The position numbers and the translations under genes are program-made. This document shows, one piece after another, positions 36,195 to 45,700 of a stretch of 64,000 nucleotides of DNA. Numbering within the stretch: position 1 is the first letter of the stretch; the number at the start of each line of letters is the position of its first letter. The stretch is from an uncultured Chloroflexota bacterium (GTDB taxonomy: Bacteria; Chloroflexota; Anaerolineae; Anaerolineales; Anaerolineaceae): the NCBI GenBank assembly GCA_902791025.1, contig CADATZ010000017.1:24400-88399 (forward strand), in the 5' to 3' direction. The notes beneath the pieces were generated by a model. It was not told where the DNA came from, made no database searches, and worked only from the letters and a program-made list of their open reading frames with translations.

Positions 36195-38066
36195 ATGAAT
36201 TTTTTTTCACTATTCCTTTTGGAGCTGCCTGTATTTTTTCTGTTTGCAGAAAAGGGTAAAATTTCCTTGATAATCAGTTCTGTGGTTTTCGTGCTGTTTA
36301 TACTCCTGATGTGGGCAGTTCAAAAAAAGGAGCACATTCAGTCAAAATTATGGATCGATCACCCTTTGTTGACAATGATGATTTGTGCTGTTCTCGTTAC
36401 TCTTTTCGCAGACCGCTGGGGTGGGTCTCTGCGGCTGGAGAAGGCTGCCGGGTACTTGAATCTGTCCCTGAAACAGACAAGCATATTGACTGCTTTGATT
36501 TTGTCTATATTAGCATTGCCGGGAATTGATGTTTTTGTCAGGACAGTTTTAGCTGTTTTTTCGAAAAATTTTCCATACGAAAAACAAAACCATAGGAAGC
36601 TCTTTCCGATTTTTTATATTGCTGTGACGGCATTTTTGGTATTGCTGCTGAATTCACGCAGTTCCATCTTGTACCCAATCAATGACTGGGTTGACCCGAA
36701 TACGATGTTCACTGTAGGAAAAGGGGTGTTGAAAGGATATGTTCCTTACGCTGATCTTTATGAACAAAAAGGTCCTCTGGTGCTTTTCATTCATACTCTG
36801 GGAGCTTTTTTCTCTTATGATACTTTTTTAGGAATTTGGATCATAGAATTCATATCCTGCTTTATTGCTTTATTTATCATTTATAAAATATTCAAACTGT
36901 TTTATGATGAAAAGGTTCTTTTGCTGATACCTTTGGCAGCTGCATTGCTGTATGGCGGTCAGTTTTTTTCACCGGGAGATACAGCTGAAGAATACTGTAT
37001 GCCGATGATCGCCTATGGGATTTATATCAGCATCAGAACGCTGCAAACAGGACGTTTCCTATCGAAACGAGAGTATTTTTTACTTGGTTTGACCTCCGGA
37101 TGTGTGTTTTGGATCAAATATACGATCACAGGGTTTTATCTCGGATGGTTCATTTTTTTCCTTATTGATGCGATTCAAAAGAAGAATCTCCCGGAATTTG
37201 TGAAGGGACTTTTTTGGATCTTCGCAGGCGTTTTCTCTGCATCTGTCCCTATTATTTGTTATTTTATATTTCAATCCGCACTTGGAAGTTTATTTGATGC
37301 ATATTTTTATAATAATATTTTTTTATATGCAGACAGGAGAACATCTGTCATGGTGAAAGTCCTGAAAGGGTTTTCATATTATATTCGCTGTGCTCCATCC
37401 CAAGCGATCTTTACATTATTTGGTACGTTTTGGTTTTTATACCGAAAAAAATGGAAAAATCTGTTATTCATCTTGCTGACTTATATTTCATCTGTGATAT
37501 TTATCTATATAGGAGGCATGCCGCACGGTTATTCCGGCATTCCGCTGAGCCTATTTGCGATGTTTGGTTTCCTTTGCGTTTGGGATATTATCACACAAGC
37601 CGCCTTTGTCAAATCAGTGATAAATCATCAAGCCAGGTCAGTTTATCCCCTCTTCTTGTTGCTTGGGCTGATCATGGTCAGTGCTTTTTCAAGCAATATG
37701 CGGTATTTGGACCATGGCAGGGAAGATTGGTTTCAATATAAAATGAAAACAGTTATTGAGCAATCCGGCATAAAACAGCCTACCATTCTTTATTACAATA
37801 TGGGGGATGGAGGAATCAATACCGTTTCCGGATTGATTCCGGATTTGCGCTTTTTCTGTTATTACCACAATCCAAATTTGAATGATATGGTAACTGAACA
37901 GCGTGAATGCATCAAAAATCAATGCGCTGACTTTATCGTTGCTTACGCTAAAAATGAAAGGTTTTATCCCCGCTTTGAGACATATGAGCATGTCGGGTAT
38001 TTTATGGGTGTCAGAGAAGAGGGCTATCCCTATTACCATTATTATGTTCCATTGAAAAACCACTGA
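36195..38066 (+). CDS. GT-C-type polytopic membrane protein (putative glycosyltransferase)
   Basis: A 623-residue protein with at least 12 hydrophobic segments. Around residue 165 it has DWVDPNTMFTVGKGVLKG, then VPYADLYEQKGPLVLF. The Asp/Glu-rich loop plus V-P-Y-x-D...KGP pattern recurs in the proteins at 42591 and 55878 and is typical of lipid-linked-sugar (GT-C) transferases. A soluble C-terminal tail (about 100 residues) probably faces outside. The gene is clearly AT-rich compared with fumC. Donor and acceptor are unknown. Confidence 0.7.
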   Translation: MNFFSLFLLELPVFFLFAEKGKISLIISSVVFVLFILLMWAVQKKEHIQSKLWIDHPLLTMMICAVLVTLFADRWGGSLRLEKAAGYLNLSLKQTSILTALILSILALPGIDVFVRTVLAVFSKNFPYEKQNHRKLFPIFYIAVTAFLVLLLNSRSSILYPINDWVDPNTMFTVGKGVLKGYVPYADLYEQKGPLVLFIHTLGAFFSYDTFLGIWIIEFISCFIALFIIYKIFKLFYDEKVLLLIPLAAALLYGGQFFSPGDTAEEYCMPMIAYGIYISIRTLQTGRFLSKREYFLLGLTSGCVFWIKYTITGFYLGWFIFFLIDAIQKKNLPEFVKGLFWIFAGVFSASVPIICYFIFQSALGSLFDAYFYNNIFLYADRRTSVMVKVLKGFSYYIRCAPSQAIFTLFGTFWFLYRKKWKNLLFILLTYISSVIFIYIGGMPHGYSGIPLSLFAMFGFLCVWDIITQAAFVKSVINHQARSVYPLFLLLGLIMVSAFSSNMRYLDHGREDWFQYKMKTVIEQSGIKQPTILYYNMGDGGINTVSGLIPDLRFFCYYHNPNLNDMVTEQRECIKNQCADFIVAYAKNERFYPRFETYEHVGYFMGVREEGYPYYHYYVPLKNH

Positions 38067-38245
38067 GAATAAAAACACTCAAATCGACCTGTTGTCAGTG
38101 CTAAATAAAAAATCGTAATGAAAACAGCTGTATGGGGAAACGCGAAATGTACTTATTGCTGAATTTATATATATCATTCAAAAAAACAATTATAATTAAT
38201 AGTATGAGAGGAGAGAGCAGATTTTTATCTGTGTAAATAATAATT

Positions 38246-39967
38246 ATGAGTGAACAATTTAATCTGAATAACAGATATCAATTCATGGGCCTGGTAGGAA
38301 AAGGCCGGTTGGGTGATGTTTATCGTGCTGCTGATAATTTTTTTCGCAGAGATGTTGCGCTGAAAATGATCCGCAGAGAAAGCGGTTCTCCGGAGTTTTT
38401 GCAGTATTTTACAAATCGTTATGCTCAGCAAATTTCCATGTTGGGTAAACTGAATAATCCTTCTATTATTAAGGTTTACGATTTTACCACATTGAACGGG
38501 ATGCCTGCCTGGACAATGGACCTTTATCCGGGTACCAGCTATTCACAATATGCGGGAAAACAAATGCCGGTAGAACAAGCTGCCAACCTTTTGATTCCTG
38601 TTGCTGATGCGCTGACATATGCTCATCAATATGGCGTTTTCCACGGGAACCTGAAACCTTCCAATATATTACTCAATAATGAACAACAACCTGTCCTGAC
38701 CGATTTTGGACTTGCTCAATGGCTGAGTGAAAATGGACATGGATATGGGCAGATCGAAGCAGCTGCAGGTATTGGATTACCCGAGTATCTCGCACCGGAG
38801 CAGGCGCAGGGAGGAATGGTCGATGGACGGACAGATGTCTATTCTCTGGGTATTATTTTTTATGAATTGATTACCGGAAGGCGTCCTTTCTCTGCTATGT
38901 CACCTTTGGAAACAATGACACGACAAGTCTCAGACCAACTTCCATCTCCGCGATATTATGTTCCGAATGTGTCGCAGCAGGCAGAACAATTCCTTTATCA
39001 GGCTACGGCCAAGAACCCTGCCCAGCGAATCAGTACAATGAGCGAAGTGGCAATGATTTTACGCAGCCTGTCAAATCCCACTGCAGCAGGTGCATACTAT
39101 CCGCCTGCTTCTTATTACAACACAAATGCTCCCGTAGAGGATGATGATGACGATGATGAGAGCTTCGGCGACAAAATAAAAGCAGCTGCGGGAACTTTCA
39201 AGACCAATAAGAACGCGAAATATATCGCCATTGCGCTATGTCTGTTGCTCATTGCCGTTATTGTGATTCTCATTGTCTCAGGAAATAACAAAAAAATAGC
39301 GGAGATGAATGCCTCATCCACACAGGCTGCAATCAACGCAGCTGAAACACAAAATGCGGTCATTGCAATGATAGAAAGTCAACAGCAGCAAACGCAGGAA
39401 GCTGAACAGGCAATCCGACAGCAGACACAAGAAGCGTATGATGCTCAGGCAGCAGCTACAGCCGCTGCAGTTGTGATTGCACCGACACAGGATCTTATTA
39501 TGGTACAGCCGCCGGTGGAAATGATACCGACAGCTTCAACTCAGGCTCAGGGACGGTTTTATGGTCAAACGCCTGCTGATGGTACAACTTTAATTACCGG
39601 TCAGGCTTTCAAAGTGACCTGGACCTGGGGGAATACAGGCAGCGTAAATTGGGATGAGGATTTCAAACTGGTCTTCACAGGAGGTACGAACTTTACCTCA
39701 GGTGCTATCACAGAGAAATATACAAACTCTATCATCTATCCAAACGGACATGGGGATTACTCGTTAGACTGTGTTGCGCCAATGGCTCCCGGAACATATA
39801 CGATGTATTGGCATGTTGAAGACAGCAATGGCGAAACAATTCCGGTAACTGAGAATATGTCGATCAGTATCAATGTCGTAGGAGGCGAATTAACACCCAC
39901 ACCGGCTCCGACGGATAATGTACAGATTTATGTTGCCCCATCTGAAACACCATCAGGATTCTTCTAA
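38246..39967 (+). CDS. Membrane Ser/Thr kinase-like protein with NBR1-type Ig domain; catalytic Asp replaced
   Basis: A 573-residue protein. The kinase fold covers residues about 10-275: Gly loop GKGRLG, Lys40 (DVALKM), DFG at 153-155 and APE in YLAPEQ. The catalytic loop is HGNLKPSN, with Asn135 where active kinases have Asp, so it may be a pseudokinase. Residues 300-310 are acidic, a helix follows (about 327-348), then a Gln/Ala-rich segment likely to be coiled coil. The end (about 430-550) is an NBR1/Ig-like domain (VTWTWGNTGSVNWDEDFKL) outside the cell. No Shine-Dalgarno precedes the ATG. A terminator follows. Confidence 0.88.
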   Translation: MSEQFNLNNRYQFMGLVGKGRLGDVYRAADNFFRRDVALKMIRRESGSPEFLQYFTNRYAQQISMLGKLNNPSIIKVYDFTTLNGMPAWTMDLYPGTSYSQYAGKQMPVEQAANLLIPVADALTYAHQYGVFHGNLKPSNILLNNEQQPVLTDFGLAQWLSENGHGYGQIEAAAGIGLPEYLAPEQAQGGMVDGRTDVYSLGIIFYELITGRRPFSAMSPLETMTRQVSDQLPSPRYYVPNVSQQAEQFLYQATAKNPAQRISTMSEVAMILRSLSNPTAAGAYYPPASYYNTNAPVEDDDDDDESFGDKIKAAAGTFKTNKNAKYIAIALCLLLIAVIVILIVSGNNKKIAEMNASSTQAAINAAETQNAVIAMIESQQQQTQEAEQAIRQQTQEAYDAQAAATAAAVVIAPTQDLIMVQPPVEMIPTASTQAQGRFYGQTPADGTTLITGQAFKVTWTWGNTGSVNWDEDFKLVFTGGTNFTSGAITEKYTNSIIYPNGHGDYSLDCVAPMAPGTYTMYWHVEDSNGETIPVTENMSISINVVGGELTPTPAPTDNVQIYVAPSETPSGFF

Positions 39968-40006
39968 AAACTACTGAATCGGGATAAGTGACAGATAATA
40001 GAAACA

Positions 40007-40041
40007 TGGTGAAGGCGCCTGAATGCGCCTTCACTTTTGGA
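40007..40041 (+). terminator. Intrinsic terminator after the kinase-like gene
   Basis: TGAAGGCGC and GCGCCTTCA pair around a 6-base loop and are followed by CTTTTGG. Confidence 0.7.
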
Positions 40042-40068
40042 ATAGATAACATAGCAAGGAGAGAAACC

Positions 40069-40512
40069 ATGCCAATGAAAGAGAGAAATCCACGAAATCG
40101 TGTAAGCAAAGCTGACCGGGGCACAGGCAAAATAGCAGGAGAACCGGTTTCTTCAGGCAGAAACCGTGTAAGCAAAGCGGATCGTGTTGCTAAAAAAATA
40201 GCAAGAGATCAAGCGCCCTCAGGCAGAAGCCGTGTCAGCAAGGCGGATGAAGTTGTACGTAAGATTGACGCAACCACTAATCCGGTTCCACCGGCTTCAA
40301 CTCGTGTCAGACCTGACAGCAAGGTGGCTGAGATCAGTAAAAAGATTCCACCAAAACCGGCATCAGTTTCACCAAATATTCCACATACACCACAGCAGCC
40401 AAGTTCACGAATTTCCAATCCCTCTGAGCCTCGTAAAGGGTCCGGTTGCTGCCTGCTGCCTTTTACACTGATCGTCACAGCCATTATCGGTGTTCTGACA
40501 ACGGTTTTTTAA
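40069..40512 (+). CDS. Basic tandem-repeat protein with C-terminal membrane anchor
   Basis: A 147-residue protein that I do not recognise. It has three clear 22-residue repeats starting R-N/S-R-V-S-K-A-D and ending K-K-I or similar, plus a fourth degenerate one (TRVRPDSKVAEISKKI), then a Pro/Ser-rich linker and a terminal hydrophobic helix (LLPFTLIVTAIIGVLTTVF) after two cysteines. The repeat is also visible in DNA with a 66-base period. AAGGAG lies 8 bases before the chosen ATG (an upstream start at 39988 lacks one). It sits directly after the kinase-like gene and its RxRxS sites could be phosphorylated; this is only a guess. Confidence 0.7.
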   Translation: MPMKERNPRNRVSKADRGTGKIAGEPVSSGRNRVSKADRVAKKIARDQAPSGRSRVSKADEVVRKIDATTNPVPPASTRVRPDSKVAEISKKIPPKPASVSPNIPHTPQQPSSRISNPSEPRKGSGCCLLPFTLIVTAIIGVLTTVF

Positions 40513-40548
40513 ATTAAACCTTCAGTTAGGTAAAAATAGGAAAAGAGC

Positions 40549-41850
40549 ATGAGGAGAATTGCCGTTATCGGCTGCGGAATCAGTGGGATGACGCTGGCAA
40601 AGCGATTGAATGAAGCTGGTTTTGCTGTTGAGATTTTTGAAAAAGAAAGTATGCCTGGCGGTATTGCCCGCGGTTTTAAAGCTCAAGGTTGGGAAGATTC
40701 AGTAGAGTTTTTTTATCACCATTGGTTTCAAAAAGACAACGATCTGCTGGGATTGATCGCGGAACTCGGATTGAAGGACCGCGTGAAATTTCGTACACCC
40801 AAAACAGTCATGTATCACAAAGGAAAGTTTTATCCCTTTGACACGATACCGGCTGCGATTGCCTATCCAGGTCTCGGTTTCGGTATTCACAAAATTCGTT
40901 TCGGTTTGGCAGGACTTTACCTGCGGATAACAAAAGACTGGCGGACGCTGGAAAAGGTAACTGCAAAAGAATGGATGACCAAATATGCCGGCGAATTTGC
41001 TTACAAGACCATGTGGGAACCCATGATGATCGGTAAATTCGGAGCTGAATATGCTGATAAGGTAAATATGGCATGGCTGTGGGCACGCATCTATTCCCGT
41101 TCGACTTCACTGGGAACCTTCGATGGCGGCATGCAGGATCTTTTTGATATCTTCGCTGAACAGCTGCGGAAACAGGGTGTTTCTATCCGTCTGAATACCG
41201 AGGTGCATAATATCCGGAAAAATCCTGACGATACATTCCGTGTGGTCACAGCTGAAGAAGAAACGGGACCTTTTGACCGGGTCGTCGTGACTACTTCACC
41301 GCAATCCATGCTGGGACTGTGTGAAGAGCTTCCGAAAGATTACAGAGCACAGCTTGCCGCGCTGAAACATCTCGGTGCTGTCGTTTTATGTGTTCGTCTG
41401 AAGAATCCACTTTCTCCGCAGGGATATTACTGGTACAATCTGCCGAAAAATGAAGGATATCCTTTCCTTGCTCTGGTGGAACATACAAACTTTATTCCAA
41501 AGGAACGCTACAACAACGAAACTATCATTTACGCCGGAGACTACCTCCCACAAGGACATGAATACTTCAAACTCAGTGCGGAGGAACTGCTCGAAAAACT
41601 GGTCCCCGGTTTCCGCAAAATCAATCCGGAATTCTCACGAGACTGGATCATCGATGCCAGTAAATTTGCGGCGGATTATGCACAGCCGGTTCCTTTTGTG
41701 AACCATTCACGGGCAATTCCGGATATGAAAACTCCTTTGGAAGGCTTGTATTTTATCTCCATGAGCCAAATCTACCCCTGGGACCGCGGAATGAATTTTG
41801 CTGTCCGCTGGGCAAATGACCTTTCTCAAAAGATAATTCAGGCATCCTGA
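40549..41850 (+). CDS. FAD-dependent amine-oxidase-like oxidoreductase
   Basis: A 433-residue flavoprotein. The dinucleotide-binding GCGISGMTLAKRL is at the N-terminus, followed by the FEKESMPGG ribose-binding segment. The C-terminal FAD-contact region is GLYFISMSQIYPWDRGMNFAVRWAND. This resembles protoporphyrinogen-oxidase-like and UDP-galactopyranose-mutase-like proteins often found in polysaccharide clusters. The substrate is not evident. It is 24 bases upstream of the phosphoesterase and probably co-transcribed with it. Confidence 0.8.
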   Translation: MRRIAVIGCGISGMTLAKRLNEAGFAVEIFEKESMPGGIARGFKAQGWEDSVEFFYHHWFQKDNDLLGLIAELGLKDRVKFRTPKTVMYHKGKFYPFDTIPAAIAYPGLGFGIHKIRFGLAGLYLRITKDWRTLEKVTAKEWMTKYAGEFAYKTMWEPMMIGKFGAEYADKVNMAWLWARIYSRSTSLGTFDGGMQDLFDIFAEQLRKQGVSIRLNTEVHNIRKNPDDTFRVVTAEEETGPFDRVVVTTSPQSMLGLCEELPKDYRAQLAALKHLGAVVLCVRLKNPLSPQGYYWYNLPKNEGYPFLALVEHTNFIPKERYNNETIIYAGDYLPQGHEYFKLSAEELLEKLVPGFRKINPEFSRDWIIDASKFAADYAQPVPFVNHSRAIPDMKTPLEGLYFISMSQIYPWDRGMNFAVRWANDLSQKIIQAS

Positions 41851-41873
41851 GTTAGTGAAGCAGGGTTGATGTC

Positions 41874-42545
41874 ATGAGATTGGCTGTTTTTTCCGATATC
41901 CATGGAAATATCAGTTTTTTCGAGGCTTTTCTGAAAGATGCCGAAAAAGAAAAAGTTGACCGTTTCGTCTTTCTGGGCGATGCGGTCAGCTATTATCCCT
42001 TCGGCTGTGAGGTGATCCAAAGGCTGCGGAATCTTGACGCTCTCTGCATCGAAGGGAATCATGATTCGATGCTTCGGGGAGAATTCCCTATACCGGAAAA
42101 CCACGAACCGGTCTATCAATTACGGTCTGTAATATCTGAAATCACACCGGAAGATTTGGACTATGTAAAAAGCTGGCCGAAAATCGTGCATAAGACACTG
42201 GACGGCAAACGACTGACCTTTGTGCATGGAAATCCGCTGAACCATCTGAAAGGGTATAGTTACGCGGACAGCGAGCTGGCTCTTTATGATGATCCCTCAG
42301 AGGATATTGTCTTTGTCGGGCACACCCATCGCCCGTGGATCCGGCAGAATCCGCATACCCTGATGGTCAATGTCGGCTCTGTCGGTCTCCCACGGGATGA
42401 GGGCGGCGGCAGCAAACCTGCCTGGGTACTCTATGACAGCCAAACCGGTATCCCGGAAATCCGCAGGGTCAACGCAGATATTACGCCGCTCCTCTCCCTT
42501 CACGGCAAAGTCCACGAAAGCGTCCTTGACGCACTGAAACGCTGA
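41874..42545 (+). CDS. Calcineurin-like metallophosphoesterase (YfcE/MJ0936 type)
   Basis: A 223-residue soluble phosphoesterase. The metal-binding motifs run in order: FSDIHGN, FLGDAVSY, EGNHDS, FVHGNP and FVGHTHRPW. The short form without insertions fits YfcE-like proteins that hydrolyse phosphodiesters or phosphomonoesters in vitro. The physiological substrate is unknown. It is convergent with the GT-C gene that follows; the 45-base space between them holds a palindromic heptamer array. Confidence 0.88.
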   Translation: MRLAVFSDIHGNISFFEAFLKDAEKEKVDRFVFLGDAVSYYPFGCEVIQRLRNLDALCIEGNHDSMLRGEFPIPENHEPVYQLRSVISEITPEDLDYVKSWPKIVHKTLDGKRLTFVHGNPLNHLKGYSYADSELALYDDPSEDIVFVGHTHRPWIRQNPHTLMVNVGSVGLPRDEGGGSKPAWVLYDSQTGIPEIRRVNADITPLLSLHGKVHESVLDALKR

Positions 42546-42550
42546 AGCAA

Positions 42551-42601
42551 ATGAAGAAGTAAGAAATTCTTACTTCTTCATTCTTACTTCTTACTTCTTC
42601 A
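42551..42601. repeat. Palindromic heptamer array H3 between convergent genes
   Basis: AATGAAGAAGTAAGAA and its exact complement are separated by one base, followed by further CTTACTT/CTTCATT units. The last units form the stop codon and final Met-Lys-Lys codons of the minus-strand gene. The structure would give a hairpin on both transcripts. Confidence 0.8.
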
Positions 42602-44030
42602 TTCGGTAATACGCCGCCCCGTACTCTTCCGTCACCCACTCATATTTTTCATTCAGCAGCTCCTGTACTTCTGTGATGATTCCCTCATAACCGCTGAGAT
42701 AGATGATCCAGTAAGGCGAATTCTCTCGCATATCCTGCAAAAACTCTTCTTTCATGGCGGGATCTACAGGAAAATGGGCAAAATGATACGCGGCAAAACG
42801 GGAACAGGGGATCAGACCGCTGTTCAGATAGACCTCCGGTGAAACATAAAGCCCCATCGCAGAAACCTTTTCCTCATCGGGAATCGATGCGGCAAAGGCA
42901 AACCGGTCCGGTGCTTCCCGGGCAGGCTGCAGATTAGAAAGAAGCTGAACAGCTTCGAAACCGAAAAATGCAAGAACGATCAGAGCTGCAGCCATTTCCG
43001 GCACCCTTGGCAGATTCACATACAGCAGCAGCACCAGGAAAAATACCGGGACATAGATAATGTAGTAATGCCAAAAGACATTCGAACTCCAAAGCATTAC
43101 AGCGTTGGCAGCAACGACCAGCGCCATCATCCCATCCAAGAGCCGAAAACTTCGGACACGGATCCAATGAACACAAAGAATCAGCAGCGAGACGATGACA
43201 GGCAGAAAACGGATAAAAAACTCTTCTCCCGTAAAGTTTTTGTGAGTCCGCTGAGAGGCGTATTTCAGGTTGTAGGCAAACACGCCATAAAGCATATCAC
43301 CCAAAGCGTGCTTTGACAGAAAATACAGACAAATCGGCACCGCGATCACAGCAATTCCCAGCATACCGAAAAGAATGTTCTCAAACAGGTTCCGCCATTT
43401 CTTTCTTGTGGCAAGATAGATTGCCACAGCCAAAAGTCCGGCACAGATGGATATGGCATTATTGACACGAATAAAGGCAATCAGTCCAAAGCAGACGCCA
43501 TGAACAAAAGCGTACCGGCGGGGATGGAGCGGCTGATCTTTCACATTGGCGCCATATTTCACCAGCAGGTACAAGCTGCACGCAATCATCGGCAGAGACC
43601 ATTCCTCTGAGAGATTCCCGCTGTCAATTACAATGCAGAATACAGACAGTGCACTCACAGACAGAAAAATTGAGCAGAAGATGTTGATTTTCCCGCTGTA
43701 GCCTTCCTGTCCGGCACGATACAGCAAAAATACCGTCAAAAACATTGACGCGATCTGCATCAGAAAAGTCAATGTGATATCGGCGTTGTGTGTCCCTTTG
43801 AGTGTTCCTATGGCTTGCAGAAAGAAAAGGACCGGACCTTTATTGTCCCATATTTCCGAATAAAGTACCTTCCCTCTGCGGACCATCAGCCCCATGAAGC
43901 GGTTAAAAGCAGAATCTACACCATAATTATTCGGGTAAAGCGGGCTTGTTGTGGATGAAAAGAACAAAAACAGCAAAACCAGCAGCAAAGCCGTAATGAG
44001 ATATATGATCAGATTTTTACGCTTTTCCAT
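42591..44030 (-). CDS. GT-C-type polytopic membrane protein (putative glycosyltransferase)
   Basis: A 479-residue protein with about ten hydrophobic helices, clearly homologous to the gene at 55878. Near the N-terminus, after helix one, it reads PNNYGVDSAFNRFMG, then SEIWDNKGPVLFFLQAIG. The acidic residues in the first external loop are where GT-C enzymes place their catalytic Asp. The C-terminal soluble tail (DMRENSPYWIIYLSGYEG) is shared with the paralogue. Donor and acceptor are unknown. The last three residues, Met-Lys-Lys, are encoded by the heptamer repeat. Confidence 0.75.
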   Translation of the reverse strand: MEKRKNLIIYLITALLLVLLFLFFSSTTSPLYPNNYGVDSAFNRFMGLMVRRGKVLYSEIWDNKGPVLFFLQAIGTLKGTHNADITLTFLMQIASMFLTVFLLYRAGQEGYSGKINIFCSIFLSVSALSVFCIVIDSGNLSEEWSLPMIACSLYLLVKYGANVKDQPLHPRRYAFVHGVCFGLIAFIRVNNAISICAGLLAVAIYLATRKKWRNLFENILFGMLGIAVIAVPICLYFLSKHALGDMLYGVFAYNLKYASQRTHKNFTGEEFFIRFLPVIVSLLILCVHWIRVRSFRLLDGMMALVVAANAVMLWSSNVFWHYYIIYVPVFFLVLLLYVNLPRVPEMAAALIVLAFFGFEAVQLLSNLQPAREAPDRFAFAASIPDEEKVSAMGLYVSPEVYLNSGLIPCSRFAAYHFAHFPVDPAMKEEFLQDMRENSPYWIIYLSGYEGIITEVQELLNEKYEWVTEEYGAAYYRMKK

Positions 44031-44056
44031 TTCTCCCTCACCCAGTCCTGATCAGT

Positions 44057-44097
44057 TTAATCCACTATCCCCTATCTCCTATATCCTATCCCCTATT
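44057..44097. repeat. Heptamer array H4 upstream of the GT-C gene
   Basis: Units CCACTAT, CCCCTAT, CTCCTAT, ATCCTAT, CCCCTAT run in tandem with period 7. It lies in the divergent space between the genes at 42591-44030 and 44182-45567, G-rich on the minus strand toward the former. Confidence 0.8.
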
Positions 44098-44181
44098 ATA
44101 ACGACATTTTTCCCACTGTTTTCCCTATTCTTCCGGCTATTTTTCCGGATTATGATACAATGATAAACAGGAGAGAGATAT

Positions 44182-45567
44182 ATGAAAAGAATACTTGCCT
44201 GGGTACTTCCATTTCTGCTGATCATTGTATTTGTTTACGGACGGATCGTATGTTACGGTCCGATGAATGATTCCGTTGCGGTACAGGATACTGAATCCTA
44301 CTTCGCAGCAGCCGAGATGCCGCCGTTCTCACTGAAGTCTTTTGAACAACAGCGGTCCATTTCCTATCCGCTGCTGATCAAAATCAGCAATCCCACGCTT
44401 GAACATGAATTGACCCAGCTTTCAGAACCGTATTTCGGCACAGAAGCCCGTTTGGCAGTACAGCCGGGGACGGAGACCCTGGTCCGCAACCAGACCGTTA
44501 TTTCAATCGTCTGTTGGGTGCTGTGCGCGGTGTTAGTTGCTTCGTCACTGAACGGTGTATTTACCAAAGCGCTTGCGGTTTTCCTGATCCTGAGCTGCGG
44601 ATTTGTCCCGCAAATCGCAGATTGGGACAGCATATTAAGCAGCGAATCCCTGAGTTTTTCTCTCTTCATTTTATCCGTCGGGCTGCTGTTTAAAGTCATC
44701 CCGGACGGTCGGAAAGACCGCGTCACATCCTGGCTGGCAGCATTGGGACTGATCATCGTCAATTTCTTCTGGGTTTTCACCCGGGATACCAATGCCTACT
44801 TTGTAATCGTCGAAGCACTGCTGCTCATCATCTCCGGCATCATTTTCTGGATCCGGCGCAAAGGGCAGCGCGTATCTACCCTGCTGTGCGGGTTTTTCCT
44901 GCTGGGGATTTTCTTCTTCCATCAGGGCACCATGCGGGAATCCGAACGGTGGCTGCTGCCCTTCCTGAACAATATGATCACCAATGTTTTCCCCTATGAA
45001 GACCGGGTGGCATTTTTTGAAGAAATGGAAATGCCGACGGAAGGCGGGGTTTTAGAGCTGACCGGGTCTGCGGAATATAACAACATCTACCAGAATGAAA
45101 AGTTCATCCACTGGGCACGCCGTTTTGGTTTGAGCGCTTATCAGAAATTTCTTCTTTCCCGGCCGCTGTGGAGTGTCAGCGAGGTTTATAACAACCTTGA
45201 CAGCTTCTTTGAAGAAAACCGTCAACCCTTTTTCTATGGCTCAAAAGAGCAGCGTCCGCATTGGGCGGAAAAACCAGGGAACCTCATGCTGCCGCTTTCC
45301 GCAAGCGTTATCCTGATCGATTTTCTGCTGCTGATCCTGTTGGCAGTCAAATCTGTGCGAACCGGTGACGCGTCTGATATCCGTTCCTTCTGGGCGCTAC
45401 TGATTCTCTTCCTGGGCGGCGGTCTGCTGATGTCGCTTTCTTACCTGGGTGAGGTGAGGTCAATTTGGCGGCACGTTCTCGGCGGAGTGACTGCACTGCG
45501 TCTGACGCTTTGGCTCCTCATTGCAGCGTTATTCTCACGACAGGAAGAAAAAGCAGGAGATAATTAA
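44182..45567 (+). CDS. Polytopic membrane protein of unknown function
   Basis: A 461-residue protein with about nine or ten hydrophobic helices. The first external loop contains QDTESYFAAAEMPP and a large loop near residues 255-345 contains charged and aromatic residues. The layout resembles GT-C glycosyltransferases but the sequence lacks the KGP motif of its neighbours. GGAGAGAGA precedes the ATG. A strong terminator follows the gene. I would not assign a reaction. Confidence 0.65.
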   Translation: MKRILAWVLPFLLIIVFVYGRIVCYGPMNDSVAVQDTESYFAAAEMPPFSLKSFEQQRSISYPLLIKISNPTLEHELTQLSEPYFGTEARLAVQPGTETLVRNQTVISIVCWVLCAVLVASSLNGVFTKALAVFLILSCGFVPQIADWDSILSSESLSFSLFILSVGLLFKVIPDGRKDRVTSWLAALGLIIVNFFWVFTRDTNAYFVIVEALLLIISGIIFWIRRKGQRVSTLLCGFFLLGIFFFHQGTMRESERWLLPFLNNMITNVFPYEDRVAFFEEMEMPTEGGVLELTGSAEYNNIYQNEKFIHWARRFGLSAYQKFLLSRPLWSVSEVYNNLDSFFEENRQPFFYGSKEQRPHWAEKPGNLMLPLSASVILIDFLLLILLAVKSVRTGDASDIRSFWALLILFLGGGLLMSLSYLGEVRSIWRHVLGGVTALRLTLWLLIAALFSRQEEKAGDN

Positions 45568-45590
45568 GGAAATACAGATCATTTCAGATT

Positions 45591-45652
45591 GATAAAATTT
45601 GGCCTGTTCTGTTAACTCAAAATGAGTCAACGAAAACAGGCCAAATTTTATC
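45591..45652. terminator. Bidirectional terminator between convergent genes
   Basis: GATAAAATTTGGCCTGTT and its exact complement form an 18-base stem, with a second small inner stem. A/T-rich ends on both sides suit termination of both the membrane-protein gene and the GGDEF gene. Confidence 0.85.
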
Positions 45653-45700
45653 AACATGTCTTGTTGTTCCTTCCGGAAGCAAACGCTGTTCCAGTGGTAC

